A stretch of DNA of 64,000 nucleotides from Chelonoidis abingdonii (lineage: Eukaryota; Chordata; Testudines; Testudinidae), in the NCBI RefSeq assembly GCF_003597395.2, contig NC_133770.1, forward strand, positions 3,272,161 through 3,336,160, written 5' to 3'. This document shows, one piece after another, positions 1-10,984 of the stretch; within the stretch, counting starts at the first letter, position 1; every line of letters begins with the position of its first letter. Made by a program: the position numbers and the translations under genes. Under the pieces are notes generated by a model. It was not told the DNA's origin. It made no database searches and was given only the letters and a program-made list of their open reading frames with translations.

Positions 1-235
1 TTCACTTTAACTATACTATCCTTAGGGGCTATAACATTTGATACAAAGTTTTCTACCAATTTCCTAATACAAAGTTGTATGAGAGAGGCACAATGCCAAG
101 TCATATGAAATACAAAATAACATCATGCAAGATGCAATGTCATAAAGATAAAGATACTTAATACAAAATAACACAGTGCAATGTTATAAAGATTTATAGA
201 GATAGTTAATACAGAGATTTCTCTACATGTTGGGG
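1..235. repeat. AT-rich stretch with an imperfect direct repeat
   Basis: The first 235 bases are AT-rich and non-coding. A segment beginning tacaaaataaca at about 111-149 recurs at about 162-193, both running into a caatgt(c/t)ataaagat motif. This is probably part of an old LTR or other interspersed repeat cut by the window edge. No gene is visible. Confidence 0.4.
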
Positions 236-1238
236 CGCTGGTGTGGTCACCCTACGACGTGCTGGGCCTGCTCTGGGAACGGACATGGTCACTGTCCAGC
301 CCTGCTTAACCTGGCATCCACACGCCCCACATCCCCTGCCCAGGGGACAGGCAAAAGGTGTGGAGGGCTCATGGCACTCAGGGCAGAATGGAGAGAGCTG
401 GAGCACCACGCACTTTGGCCAAGGCCCCTGTACAGGTTTGGGTGGCCAAGGTGCCATGGGAGGCAGGTGCACAAGGTGAGAGCTCCCCCATGCCCAGGGA
501 TTCTCAGCTGGCCCGACCTGACTGCTTTCTGCCCCCTTTGTGCCGCTTGAACACAGGGGGGCGCAAAGGGACCCGAATGCACCAGCCCAGCTGGCTTGTG
601 GGGTGCAACCGAGGCTGTTCCCACAGCGAGAAATGCCTCCTGCCTGGATTTTCAGTGTCCGTTTAACCTTCCCCGTGCTCAGGAGCCGTGGCTGCTCCTC
701 CCATGGGGTGCTGGCCCCGGCAGTGGTCTGACCCGAAATGTCCCGCCCGGAGCTGGGGGAAGCCCTGTCCCCGCACTCTGCACAGATGGTTTCTCTGCAG
801 GGCTCAGGTGGGCAGCAAACCCCTCCCTAGCGACTCTATTCCTGGAGGGTCTCTGCCTCGCCTGGCCCCGGCCTGGCTGGCACATGGGGGGGATGTAATG
901 TGTCACATGGGCACAGTAGGGGGTTGGCTCACCAAGCCCAGCTAAGGCTGGTGCAGCCTGAGAGGCCCTGGCTCCCTGCTGCCAGCCCCGCGGTGCCCTC
1001 AGCAGCCTCATGCAGGAGACGAGTCCTCTGGCGTTCTGCCAGCCTGTCCTGGTGGGCAATGCCCCGTCCACACTGAGTGCCCTTGGAGGGACCCACTGGT
1101 GCATTGCTAGGTGGCACAAGTGGGCGAAGCTCCTCCTGCACTGGTGGGGCAGCCCCCAATGGCATGCACCCACTGGTGCTGCGTTTATTCCTCGGGGGCA
1201 AAGCCCTGGCCACAGGCAGCGCACACTGATTTGTGCTC

Positions 1239-1801
1239 TCAGAGGTGGGTCTTCTGGTGAGCCAGGAGCGTGTCCCGCTGGCTGAAGGCCTTGCCGCAGG
1301 CGGGGCAGGAGAAAGGCTGTTCGGCCACGTGCGGCTCGTGGGGGAAGAACAGGGGTCGCTTCTTGCGGAAGCGCTTCCGGCACTCGGCGCAGGTGTAGGG
1401 CAGCTTGCTCGGGGGCATGTGCTGGTGCTGGAGGCAGCATTGAATCCAGCCGACGCTCTTGCCACACTCCCTGCACTTGGCGGGCTTCTTCGCCAACAGG
1501 CTCTTCTGGGGGCTTAGCAGCGACTGCTTCTGCCCCAAGCACTTCCCACGCTCGGCACAGGGGCCGGGCCGCTCACCCCCCACGGCTCTCTGCTGGCCCC
1601 CAGCTGCTGTGAGCTCCCCAGTGCCCCTCTTGCCCTGAGCCGACCTCCCCAGGACACTTCTCTGCCGAGGCGCAGGGCCCTCGCGGGCGCTCTGGACCAT
1701 GGTCCCTTTGGACGTTGCACAAACCGCCCTGGGGGGGCCTGGGCCCTTGCCCTGCTCCTCCGCACGATGCTCCTCTGCAAGTTGGAGCAGGATCTTGTCA
1801 C
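1239..1801 (-). CDS. Gene 1 terminal C2H2 zinc-finger exon, decayed
   Basis: This is the terminal exon of gene 1, expected to encode the DNA-binding part of a nuclear KRAB repressor. The acceptor is a pyrimidine tract ending ccccagcag just right of 1801. The exon enters in phase 1, encodes 186 residues and stops at 1239-1241. It starts GDK(I)LLQLAEE and reads through a poorly conserved linker. Four finger units follow. The first has lost ligands (CAERGKC...). The second has C-x2-C but H-x-H. The third has the first His displaced by one residue. Only the last, CPACGKAF...HQKTH, is canonical, with presumed base contacts Q, D, T, A (-1, 2, 3, 6). After the TGA the same frame continues into another finger start (CAACGQGFA) and soon hits a second stop, so the array was once longer. 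It may be a weakly functional gene or a recent pseudogene. Confidence 0.75.
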
Positions 1802-2307
1802 CTGCTGGGGCAGAAGAAAGCAGCCGTTATTCATGTCACCTGCCCGGCAGGGAGGGAATTCTGCGATTCAGGGGCTCCTGCTTTAGAGTCAAGGCCCATG
1901 AAGTTGGCTGTGGTGAGCGAGCTGGGACACTCATCAAGACTCTAGTTTACTGGACCAGGCTCTGCAAATCCTTTGTTCCCCTAGAGAAGGGCAGAGGGGA
2001 AGTTTTCCCCATCTCACTGTCTGAGGTGCTGGGCTCAGACCTGGGCCTTGATATCACCTGCGATGAGGCTGCTTTGAGCTACTCTGGGCTTGCACAGCAG
2101 CCTCACGTGGCCTGCTGGGAATTCCCCAGGTGGAGTAATGCTGGCAGGGCCAGGCCTATCCCCCTGGCCAAGGAGCCGTGCTGGCAGGGGATGGGAGGGA
2201 CCCGATGAGCCCGGCGGCCCGTTTGCAGTCGCAATGTGCTGGAAATTGGCTCCGACCAGCTCCTTTAGCCACTCTCTGGTTCCAAGCTGTTGCTCCCTAA
2301 TACTCAC

Positions 2308-2415
2308 CTGTGCTAGGCTCTCCAGGGAGCCCCCTTTGTTCCAAAACTGGCTGAGTCCCAGCACACAGGTCCGACTCCGGTTTAACCCAGGGGGAAAGGG
2401 CAGGAGCAGGAGATT
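2308..2415 (-). CDS. Gene 1 linker exon in duplication copy A
   Basis: The exon is 108 nt, phase 1 to phase 1, between the acceptor ctgtgaacag (right side) and the donor GTGAGT at 2307-2302. It encodes ESPAPALSPWVKPESDLC... ending GEPST, the same pattern as the other acidic linker exons (serine/proline start, WVK or RIER core, E-rich middle, P-S-T or P-G-P end). In this gene family such exons connect the KRAB-A box to the finger exon. It is identical to 4345-4452. Because it is symmetric, inclusion or skipping keeps the frame. Confidence 0.75.
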
Positions 2416-2709
2416 CTGTTCACAGAGAATAGCAGGCTGGGAATTAGCAGACAGTTTCTAACCATCGGGACAAACGTCCTGGAAGGGGATCCCGACAGAA
2501 GTGGAGGCAAGAGAAAGGGGTTTGAAAGTGGAGCGTGTACGTTTCTGAGCGGGTCGGGTTAGTCTATCCAGGGTTAAATGCACTTGACTACAGAAAATCT
2601 GGTTTTGCAGGTTCTGTAGAGGGCAGGCACTTCTCAGTTGTGGGAAGGCGTGAAAGGAGGAGTCCAGCCAGCTGTGCCTGGCACCAGGGGACACTTTGCT
2701 GGAAATACT

Positions 2710-2710
2710 N
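2710..2710. other. Single undetermined base at a duplication junction
   Basis: One n interrupts the sequence exactly where the match between copies A and B ends: aatact then n here, aatact then aaacctg at 4747. It may be an ambiguous base or a contig join. Sequence from 2711 to 2978 has no counterpart in copy B and shows no gene. Confidence 0.95.
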
Positions 2711-3539
2711 AAGATGGCACAGCTTCCAGTCTCCTTCTCAGTGGCAGGGGGCTGAGAGGTGACTTGCTGCCACCAGGGCTCCTCAGTGCGCTGGAGAACG
2801 GTGCCAGAGCAACAGGCTTGGAGGCTGCATTCCACGCTTTGTCCACAAAGTGAGCACAGCACGACACTTGTGCAAACTTCCCTCGCCGCGCAAGGGAGAA
2901 CGGAGCTGTCTCATGGCCTGTCTGGTCCATGGTGTCTCTGTTGGATTAGAGATGGGCCATCTGTCCTCCGCTACAGGGCACTTTGGTGGAGGCCCCTGTA
3001 CAGGTTTGGGTGGCAAGAGAGCAAGGTGCACAAGGCGAGAGCTCCCCCTTGTCCGGGGATTCTCAGCTGGCCCGACCTGGCTGCTTTCTGCTCCCTTCGT
3101 GCTGCCTGAACACAGTGGGGCGCAAAGGGAGCCAAATGCACTGACCCAGCTGGCTCATGGGGTAGGACCGAGGCTGTTCCCACCGCGCGCGATGCCTCCT
3201 GCCTGGATTCTGTGTGTTGGTTTAACCTTCCCCATGTTCAGGAGCGGCGGCTGCTCCTCCCAGGGGGTGCTGGCCCTGGTAGTGCTCCAACCTGATGCGT
3301 TTCCCCCCTGGAGCTGGGGGAAGCCCTGTCCCCGCTCTCTGCACAGATGGTTTCTCTGCAGGGCTTGGGTGGGCAGAAAACCTCTCCCCAGGGACTCTAC
3401 TCCTGGAGGGTCTCTGCCTCGCCTGGCCCAGGGCTGGGTGGCACATGGGTGGGATGTAACACGTGTCACGTGGGCACAGTAGGGGGTTGGCTCGCCAAGC
3501 CCAGCTCAGGGGCCAGTGCAGCCTGAGAGGTCCTGGCTC

Positions 3540-3838
3540 CCTGCTGCCAGCCCTGCAGTGCCCTCGACCGGCTTGTGCATGAGACGAGTCCTCTGGTGCT
3601 CTGCTGGGCTGTCCTGGTGGCCAAAGCCCTGCCCACACTGAGTGCCCTTGGAGTGATCCACTGGTGCATGGCCAGTGGGCACAGGTGGGCAAAGCCCCTC
3701 CTGCACTGGTGGGGCAGCCCCCCATGGCATGCTCCTCGTTGACCCCCAGGTGTTGCACAAACTGCCCCGGGGGGGCTGGACCCTTACCCTCCTCCTCCAC
3801 AGGATGCTCCTCTGCAAGTTGGAGCAGGATCTCGTCAC
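3540..3838 (-). pseudogene. Degenerate finger exon, fingers deleted (copy B)
   Basis: This is the counterpart of the 1239-1801 exon. The acceptor (ccccagcag) and the exon start GDEILLQLAEEH are preserved from 3838, but the frame then runs through a deletion join near 3733-3752 with no finger. Finger debris remains in another frame: GQGFGHQDSPAEHQRTR lies at about 3570-3625 and matches the equally decayed GRGIAHQDRLAERQRTR region left of copy A's stop. The duplicated exon has therefore lost its DNA-binding capacity. An open frame continues to 3222 but has no recognisable domain. Confidence 0.7.
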
Positions 3839-4344
3839 CTGCTGGGGCAGAAGAAAGCAGACGTTATTCGTGTCACCTGCCCGGCAGGGAGGGAATTCTG
3901 CGATTCAGGGGCTCCTGCTTTAGAGTCAAGGCCCATGAAGTTGGCTGTGGTGAGCGAGCTGGGACACTCATCAAGACTCTAGTTTACTGGACCAGGCTCT
4001 GCAAATCCTTTGTTCCCCTAGAGAAGGGCAGAGGGGAAGTTTTCCCCATCTCACTGTCTGAGGTGCTGGGCTCAGACCTGGGCCTTGATATCACCTGCGA
4101 TGAGGCTGCTTTGAGCTACTCTGGGCTTGCACAGCAGCCTCACGTGGCCTGCTGGGAATTCCCCAGGTGGAGTAATGCTGGCAGGGCCAGGCCTATCCCC
4201 CTGGCCAAGGAGCCGTGCTGGCAGGGGATGGGAGGGACCCGATGAGCCCGGCGGCCCGTTTGCAGTCGCAATGTGCTGGAAATTGGCTCCGACCAGCTCC
4301 TTTAGCCACTCTCTGGTTCCAAGCTGTTGCTCCCTAATACTCAC

Positions 4345-4452
4345 CTGTGCTAGGCTCTCCAGGGAGCCCCCTTTGTTCCAAAACTGGCTGAGTCCCAGCA
4401 CACAGGTCCGACTCCGGTTTAACCCAGGGGGAAAGGGCAGGAGCAGGAGATT
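4345..4452 (-). CDS. Gene 1 linker exon in duplication copy B
   Basis: This exon is 108 nt, phase 1-1, and identical in sequence to 2308-2415, with the same ctgtgaacag acceptor and GTGAGT donor. It encodes the acidic spacer between KRAB-A and the fingers. A full transcript could include it, the copy A exon, or both, all in frame. With both included and a 276-nt first exon, the gene 1 coding sum is 1923 nt, divisible by 3. Confidence 0.7.
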
Positions 4453-4749
4453 CTGTTCACAGAGAATAGCAGGCTGGGAATTAGCAGACAGTTTCTAACC
4501 ATCGGGACAAACGTCCTGGAAGGGGATCCCGACAGAAGTGGAGGCAAGAGAAAGGGGTTTGAAAGTGGAGCGTGTACGTTTCTGAGCGGGTCGGGTTAGT
4601 CTATCCAGGGTTAAATGCACTTGACTACAGAAAATCTGGTTTTGCAGGTTCTGTAGAGGGCAGGCACTTCTCAGTTGTGGGAAGGCGTGAAAGGAGGAGT
4701 CCAGCCAGCTGTGCCTGGCACCAGGGGACACTTTGCTGGAAATACTAAA

Positions 4750-5635
4750 CCTGAACCTTTGCTGATGAAGTCAGAAGGAAAATTCCTTGCTCAACTGGCA
4801 AAGGCCAGAGAAAGGACAACTCCGAATTGCCTAATCCCTGGCTTTTAGTGAGCTAACGGTCAGCGACAGGACATCACTTCTTTGTGAAAGGGTATAACGG
4901 GCTGAGCTTCTGAAGGGGCCATGAGCGTGTCTGCCTGTCCAAGCAGGAGCCAGCCAGCGTGGGTTTGAGCACCCCCCGCCGGGCCTACTCCTTTTTGGGA
5001 GTCTCCTTCATCAACATCTGCACAGGCTTAGCAAGGTTCATCACTCTCTGGATGTGACAACTCCTGACTAGTGGGGCTTTTGGGCATGTTTGGAGCAACT
5101 GCACAAATTCCGCTTGGATTTAAGAGAGACATTTATGGCTAAATTAATATCTGGTGCCACCCTGGAAAATCAGGGCTATAAATGAACTTCCAGCAATGGG
5201 TTCCACGCTGGGATGGCCTGCGATAGAGGGGAATGGACTCTGGGTCCCAGAGTCCCTTCCACTCCTGGCGGATTAGGCTCCAGTTTGGTTTCTACTCCCA
5301 CTTCCCCCCGAGTTGGGGGTTTAAAGCCGGCGCTGGCTCTTGCTGGAGGAGAGACGACACCTCTTTTGAATGGCTACAAAGGTGTTGGTTAGGCGCACAA
5401 GGAAGCAGAAAACGAGGGGCTAAGACCAGTGGTCAGACCACCCAAAGAGGGAGAGGAGGAGGGGCTCTGGGGGGTGGCAAGGCCGGGGTAGGGGGGTGCG
5501 ACTGGCTGGCTTGCAGCCTGTAAACTAACAACACGTTAGAGAAGTTGAGCCTAGACGAGCAGAAATGGTAAAACGGCTTGGCTGGATTCCCTGCTCGTCC
5601 CCTCACGCCTTGTGCCCACTGCTCTCGGCTGCTAC
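4750..5635. other. Intron of gene 1, nothing recognised
   Basis: No exon, finger remnant or clear transposon was recognised. The short open frames here (for example 5233-5523) lack splice context and domain similarity. Confidence 0.5.
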
Positions 5636-5639
5636 TCAC

Positions 5640-5753
5640 CAGGGCTGGTGCCTGCAGGAGTTCTGCCTTCTCCACAGACCAGCCAATCCTGCACACACGG
5701 CTCTTCCTCTCGTTTAACCCAGGACACGGCATCGGGGGAGACAATCTGAAACT
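5640..5753 (-). CDS. Gene 1 linker exon 3 (acidic, KRAB-B position)
   Basis: The exon is 114 nt, phase 1-1, between the acceptor ccctgaacag and the donor GTGAGT at 5639-5634. It encodes EFQIVSPDAVSWVKREEEP... ending PAGTSPG. The core SWVKREEEPCV is the signature seen in the linker exons of this turtle-type family, where it occupies the place of a KRAB-B box. No finger or catalytic motif is expected. It is intact, with no stop or frameshift. Confidence 0.8.
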
Positions 5754-6309
5754 CTGTTCAGGGCACAGAGAATTATACCGTGTTCCCCGCACTCGGCCGG
5801 AGCCGAACACCGATCTCAGGCCCCACCACTTTCACTTTGGACCTCTCCTCTGCTCCAAGACAAGTTTGTGCGGCTCAAAAGAAGGGGATTTGCTGAACGG
5901 CCAGAACACTACAGGACACCCCCGCCCTACTGGACTTAATGAACGCAAAGCACGTGCACTAACGGCCAGACGGGTCAGGTTCCCACGCTGGAGGCAAGGG
6001 ATCGAGACAGCATCCTCTGCACACAGGGGAGGTCCTGTCCCAGCTCCTGAGCGGAGGGGCTGTTCTCCGCCAGCACTCCCGGGGCACTGCCAGCCCCACA
6101 CGGGGCGAGGGGATGGCAGGGTGTTGCTGTTGAAAGGCAGAGGGAACAAGCCAGCAGAAGTGGGGTACAGCAATGCAGACGTGGGTGACAGTCTGCCCAG
6201 AGGGTAAGAAAACTGCCGCTGGTCCCTGGAGACGGCTGGGCGCAGAAATAAGAGCTCTGGTTTGATTACTGCACTCGCAAGCTCCAAGATGGCAAAATCC
6301 GTTACTCAC

Positions 6310-6423
6310 CAGAGCAGGGGCTTCCACTGATTTCATTTTCCCCAGAGTCCCCTTGGCCCCCGCAGCCCGGATCCTCCTCCTGGTTAATCCACAATGAAAT
6401 GTCTGGCGCAGAGACGGGGGATT
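6310..6423 (-). CDS. Gene 1 linker exon 2
   Basis: The exon is 114 nt, phase 1-1, with acceptor ctctgaacag and donor GTGAGT at 6309-6304. It encodes ESPVSAPDISLWINQEEDP... ending GSPCSG. The PDISLWINQEEDP core parallels PDAVSWVKREEEP of the neighbouring exon, indicating tandem exon duplication within the gene. The frame is intact. Confidence 0.8.
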
Positions 6424-6429
6424 CTGTTC

Positions 6430-7745
6430 AGAGGAAAGAGAAGGGCTCACATTTTCAGAGGGGCCTAGGGGAGTTGGGTACCCAGTTCCCATGGACTGTC
6501 AGTGGGAGGTGGGGGCCTGAAGTCACTAGGCTGCTTAGCCAATCTCAGCCAAGGGTATTAAGGGTACATTGACTTTCGAGCTGGACGTGTAGCCATGGTG
6601 GTGGGAGGGGCTGGCTGCCCCAGGTACATCTGTCACGGCTCAGATGAGATTGTATGTGGGGCAGCTAGTCCATCCCGCTGCGCCCCCACGGCTACATGTT
6701 AGCCTGCCTGTTTGATTGGAACTCCTGTGGCTCCGGCTCCTTGGCTGGCACTTCCCCCTTCCAGCCTGAACGCAGACACACCCTGCGTGTTTCTCCTCCC
6801 CGCTGAGAGCTGGGCCAAGGAGCTTCACACCCATCTCTGCCCAGCACCGTTTTTCAGAGCGGACCCACTCTGAACAGATCCTAGCGCAGCTCTGGTGGAA
6901 GGGGAACTGGAGGGCTGCAGGCGGGTTTGATGGCAGAATGGTCAGGAAGGGGGTGGGGAGTTGAGGTGGGGTGGGGGAAGAGCTGCAGATGGCACTCGCT
7001 GGGGACAAGGACAACGGAAAAATCCACGTATGGGGAGGAGCAGCACATTCCAAGAGCTTCCCTTTGCTCCAGTGCTTCCTCCGGGGGCTGTACGAGCCTG
7101 TCTGGTCTCACAGCCCGTTCAGGACATGGGACGTTCTGCAGCACACAGGCTGCCAGGGTTAAATTGTGCAACTGCCCCTGGGCTGTTCAGGGCTTTGGGT
7201 TCTCAAAGGAGCTTTTCCCACTTACTCCTTCCAGAGAGATCTTCTCTCTTCTTTCTGCCCTGCCTACCCTGGGGGGCAGCCAGGAGATGTCCCGTGTCAC
7301 AGGGTGTCTGGACACAGGTGATCAAACCAAAGTAGGGGGAGAGGGGAGGAAGTGGTTGCAAGATCCTGATCCGAATTGTGGCTTCATCCCATTGCTGCTC
7401 TTACCCGCTGGCTGGGATTAGATTAAAAAAGCAAAGAATGGGAACAACACACACAGGACGCTCAACCCCCTGGTGCTATCTCGGGGATTCGGGGGAAGCA
7501 ACTTCCATTTCACCCAAATTCCCCCAAACGTTCTCCTGTCCCTGGCACAAGTGTCGGATTGAAACGGAGGGAATGAAAGAGCTCATGAAGCTTTCACTGG
7601 ATAGAGCCATTTAACTTCACTCCTGTGCATGTTCACCAGGCAGTTACACTTCCAGCAATGGGAATGCCCCGGCAGTCAGTGGAACAGGACCACTGGGAAC
7701 CCAGCTGAAGTGAGAGGCCTCAGGGCTCATTTCTGAGCGGTTTCA
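6430..7745. other. Intron of gene 1, nothing recognised
   Basis: This is unique-looking sequence with several short chance open frames and no splice-bounded exon or transposon that I can name. Confidence 0.5.
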
Positions 7746-7751
7746 ATGTAC

Positions 7752-7862
7752 CTGGGCCAGGGTCTGCAGGGATCTCATTCTCCTCTGAATGACCCTGATC
7801 CCCCACACACGGCTCCTCCCCTCGTTCAATCCGGGACAGGTCAGGTTTGGAGATGGCGTAAT
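7752..7862 (-). CDS. Gene 1 linker exon 1 (follows KRAB-A)
   Basis: The exon is 111 nt, phase 1-1, with acceptor ccatctgcag and donor GTACAT at 7751-7746, a weaker donor than the GTGAGT or GTAAGT of its neighbours. It encodes DYAISKPDLSRIERGEEPCV... ending PADPGPG. DYAISKPDxxxRIERGEEPC is the classic segment directly after KRAB-A in ZNF282/ZNF398-type proteins, which fixes its position in the transcript. The exon is open and in frame. Confidence 0.85.
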
Positions 7863-8904
7863 CTGCAGATGGAGAGAGACGCTCCAGTGTTTGAATCACA
7901 CAATAGGATACTCATTACAGATCATTGTCAATGGTTTTAAATACCCAACCCCCGACTGCTGGGGTGACAGGCGAAGTGAAGAGACGCTGCACAGTTACAG
8001 GGATACCCTGCACCAGGGCGGGCGCTGCTCCTCTGATGGGTGGGGCTCTCTGAGTCTTCCTAAGGGACAGGGCTGCCATGGGCACAGCAAGTATTAATCC
8101 ACAGGCCTATTTATTAAGCACCAAGAAGCCGAGCAGGGAGCCACGCACTGAGGGGCAGCAGGGTTCCTCTGGATGCTATTTATACTGCAATACAACCGTG
8201 CCAGGGAGCTGGGGGGCGCCGGGGCTGCTCTCCGACACACAACGGACAGTCACGTCCTGAAATTCCAGCTGCAGGATCTTAGCCAAGGAAAACTTGGGGT
8301 GAAGTGGGCAGTGCATCTGGGGTATCGAATTTCCTGTCCACCGCCAACCCTCGAGATTATTCCCTTCCTTCCTCCTAATTACACGATGTATCTTGGGGAT
8401 GGAAATATTGGTTAAAAAAGTGACCATCCCCACCCCTGCCGTCCTGATGCGCGTCCGCTGGAGTTAACGGTTAACTTGGGTTAACCAGTGAGCCTGATGC
8501 TTACCGGTTACCCGGTTAACCTTTTACATCCCTAACGTGTCAGGCTTTTCCCCTCTCCAGCTGCTTTTTGGATGCTCCAGTTTTCTGTCCACTAGGAAAC
8601 GTTAAGACTTGCGATTCCGCACTGGTGGTGCTGACTGTGGTGACTGCGGAATGAAGTGGATTCAACTCATTTCGCTGGAGGATCCAGAAAGGTTCAGGGG
8701 TTGGGTTCCCGTTACAACGTGACCAGATGAACTCAGCCCAGCTCTGCAGCAGCAGAACAATGGGCAGGTGACAAGAAACGGCTCAGAGACCTGGGACAAG
8801 GGCAGCGAAGGTTGTTGCTACGGCTGCCTGGCTCGTGGGAGCCCTGACGCTGGCCAGTCTGAACGCTTGTAACTGCTGGTTTCTGCGCTGCCCCAGGTGT
8901 GTTC

Positions 8905-9506
8905 CAGCTGGCTAATAAACCTGCTCTAGTGCCTAGCAGCCACTCACTGAACAACAGGTCCATGTACAGTCCCTTCCCTGGGCCTGTCTACACTCCCTTC
9001 TCTCAGGGCACTGCCACTTTCCCCAATGGCTGTTGGGGGACAGGGGAGATTTCGACCTGCCCTCTACTCCAGGTCCTGGCCCAGGGACCCTCTAAGTATC
9101 AGCCACATGCCACACCCCTTTAACTATCTGCGTTTCCCTGGGCCACCTCTCCATAGCCTATCTTAATTGTCCTGGTCGCCAGCCAGCAGCAATTCCCTCA
9201 TTCTCTGGTATCCACCAGCAACTACCTGCCTTAGCCGCTGCAGCCAGCCAGGAGCATCTCTTGTTCCCCTGGTCCCGGCAAGCAGACTTCCCTGTGCTCA
9301 GTCCTGCCTGCAGTGAGCTGTCCATGGTCTTGCTGCTCTTCCCACCAGCCAGGAACCCAGTTTTTCCTCTTCCAGCTCCAAGCAGCAACTGACAGCTCTT
9401 TCTCCGCTGATCTCTTTTATATGGCCCTTCTGGCCCCTGATTGGCTGCTCCAACACTCCCTCTGATTGGCTGCACGCGGCCTCCAGATCTAGTTCACCCT
9501 GTTACA
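8905..9506 (-). promoter_or_regulatory. Possible old LTR promoter (two CCAAT boxes and TATA)
   Basis: On the minus strand a segment starting TGTAACAGGG (9505 leftward) contains two GCCAATCAG boxes (attgg at 9465-9469 and 9440-9444 on the plus strand) followed by ATATAAAAGA (9422-9413). CCAAT-CCAAT-TATA at this spacing is typical of a retroviral-type LTR or a strong core promoter. I could not define the far end, a partner LTR or a target duplication, so this is tentative. Confidence 0.35.
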
Positions 9507-10200
9507 GGTACCCACACACACCAGCACTGAATTTGGTCCACTATCTAGAGTTGGAATGGGATGGTCCATACAATTAGTGATAGGACATGGAATCTCTCTC
9601 CCAGGTGACTGGTTCAAATAGAGCTCAGGTCAGTGGGGAACACAAGCCGTTACCCTCTGGTGGCTGGTTGGAAAGTACTTGAGTAATGCGACTTGAGGTC
9701 TCCATGCAGAGGAATCACAGAAACTACGTTCTCAGTTAGAACTAGTAAATGGCCGTTCTAGCCGACAGGCCAAGCAGGGAGTGGGAATGAAGTTCATAGA
9801 TGAAATGGCGAGACCTTCAGTGCTACCTGCTACACCATGTCACTATGTTCACTTGGGACCGAAAAGGTTTCCATTAGCTCAAATACAACTTCTGTCTTCA
9901 GTCAGGAGATCTGACATTAACGCAACAGCGCCAGAGTCTCTGTGCATGTGTAGAATATGCACAACTCAATACACCCACCATCTAGGCTACATGTAGAAAG
10001 CATTGGAGGTGGAGCAATAAGGAACAACATCGTGTATTTTAATCTCTTTTTAAAAAGCACCATCAGTCAAAGACGCACAGTACAAGGATTTTACCTACTG
10101 ATCAACCAGGAATTAAAAGAACTGGAGAATAAACTTGAGCTGGAGCCAGATCTCACTGATCTCACAGCTTCTCGTAAGCGAGTGAAGAAAAAAGAATTAC

Positions 10201-10327
10201 CCAGGGAGATCAGGGCCTCTTCATTCCCCTTCATCATGTTCTTGTAAAGCTCCTTCTGCCATTCCTCTAAGCTCCCCCACTCCAGCTCATTGAAATAGAC
10301 GGAGACGTCGTCGAATGTCACCGGCAT
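10201..10327 (-). CDS. Gene 1 KRAB-A exon
   Basis: The exon is 127 nt, phase 0 to phase 1, bounded by acceptor gtgatttcag and donor GTAATT at 10200-10195. It encodes a complete KRAB-A box: [20 protein letters not shown], then [27 protein letters not shown] boxes recruit TRIM28/KAP1 to silence chromatin in many ZNFs; in the ZNF282-type subgroup the box is a divergent, older form and TRIM28 binding can be weak. The conserved VTFDDV, W and LY(K)N positions are present. It is intact and matches gene 2's exon (41924-42050) in length and phase. Confidence 0.92.
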
Positions 10328-10984
10328 CTGAAATCACAAGTGTTGCACACTCAGTACCTCCTGAGTCAATCTCACCTGTCGTATGAATTAACAGAGATGG
10401 GGACGATCAATGTCACCTGGCTATTATTGGGGAAATTATTAGAAATGGGTTTCACAAAAAGCACTCCAGACATCACAGCTAAAGCTGCATGAGGCTATGC
10501 TGCCCCTACCCCTGCACCAGCAGAGCTGGAAAGGAAAATCTGAATTTGGTCAGGTGGATGGTACAGCAGAGACTGCTTCCAGCTCTCCATCAATGCAAGC
10601 TGCCGCTCTCCCCCAGGATCAGTGCTGGAGCTTCCATCTTGCCCTCCAGGTACCAGGCAGCACAGTTCAAATGCTGCTAGGGACTCCACGTCTGCAGCTG
10701 CACCCAGATCCTTCTTTCACAGGGGTGACCCTTCCCAGGCCCTCGGCAGGTTTCAGGAACTGGGACGATGCTATTGTAGAAGCAGTATTCTCTGAGTACT
10801 GATCCAAAGCGGATCATCTGGCCCCAGCAATTAACTGAGCTAGGAGGTCCCTGTGGAGTGACTCTTTGTTCAGGTTTTGCCTACAGAATTTGTTCTCTGA
10901 AGCTGCAAATACTGAGCAACATTTGAACTTAACCAAGGTTCCTGTTACAACCATATGTGAGCACCCCACAGTCTGATGTGTGTA

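Larger units (their letters stand above)
410..2709. repeat. Tandem duplication, copy A (3' end of gene 1)
   Basis: This block is homologous to 2979-4746. From about 410 to 1167 it matches 2979-3732 with many scattered substitutions. Positions 1168-1714 have only about 20 bases of counterpart in copy B. From 1832 to 2709 I see no difference from 3869-4746 at a constant offset of 2037. It carries a linker exon (2308-2415) and the finger exon (1239-1801) of gene 1. The match stops at the single N at 2710. Confidence 0.9.
2979..4746. repeat. Tandem duplication, copy B (3' end of gene 1)
   Basis: This is the right-hand copy of the duplication. Relative to copy A it lacks about 527 bases: the match jumps from A 1167/B 3732 to A 1715/B 3753. 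The missing segment is the part of copy A that encodes most of the finger exon. The 3869-4746 portion appears identical to 1832-2709, and the rest has drifted visibly. It retains an intact linker exon (4345-4452). Confidence 0.9.

Noticed and set aside
679..1542. 287-codon minus-strand open frame over the gene 1 finger region
   Set aside because: It is a shifted frame of the finger exon and its GC-rich 3' flank. Finger motifs appear only in the 1239-1801 frame.
5578..6207. 209-codon plus-strand open frame at 5.6-6.2 kb
   Set aside because: It overlaps a minus-strand linker exon and has no recognisable domain or splice signals.
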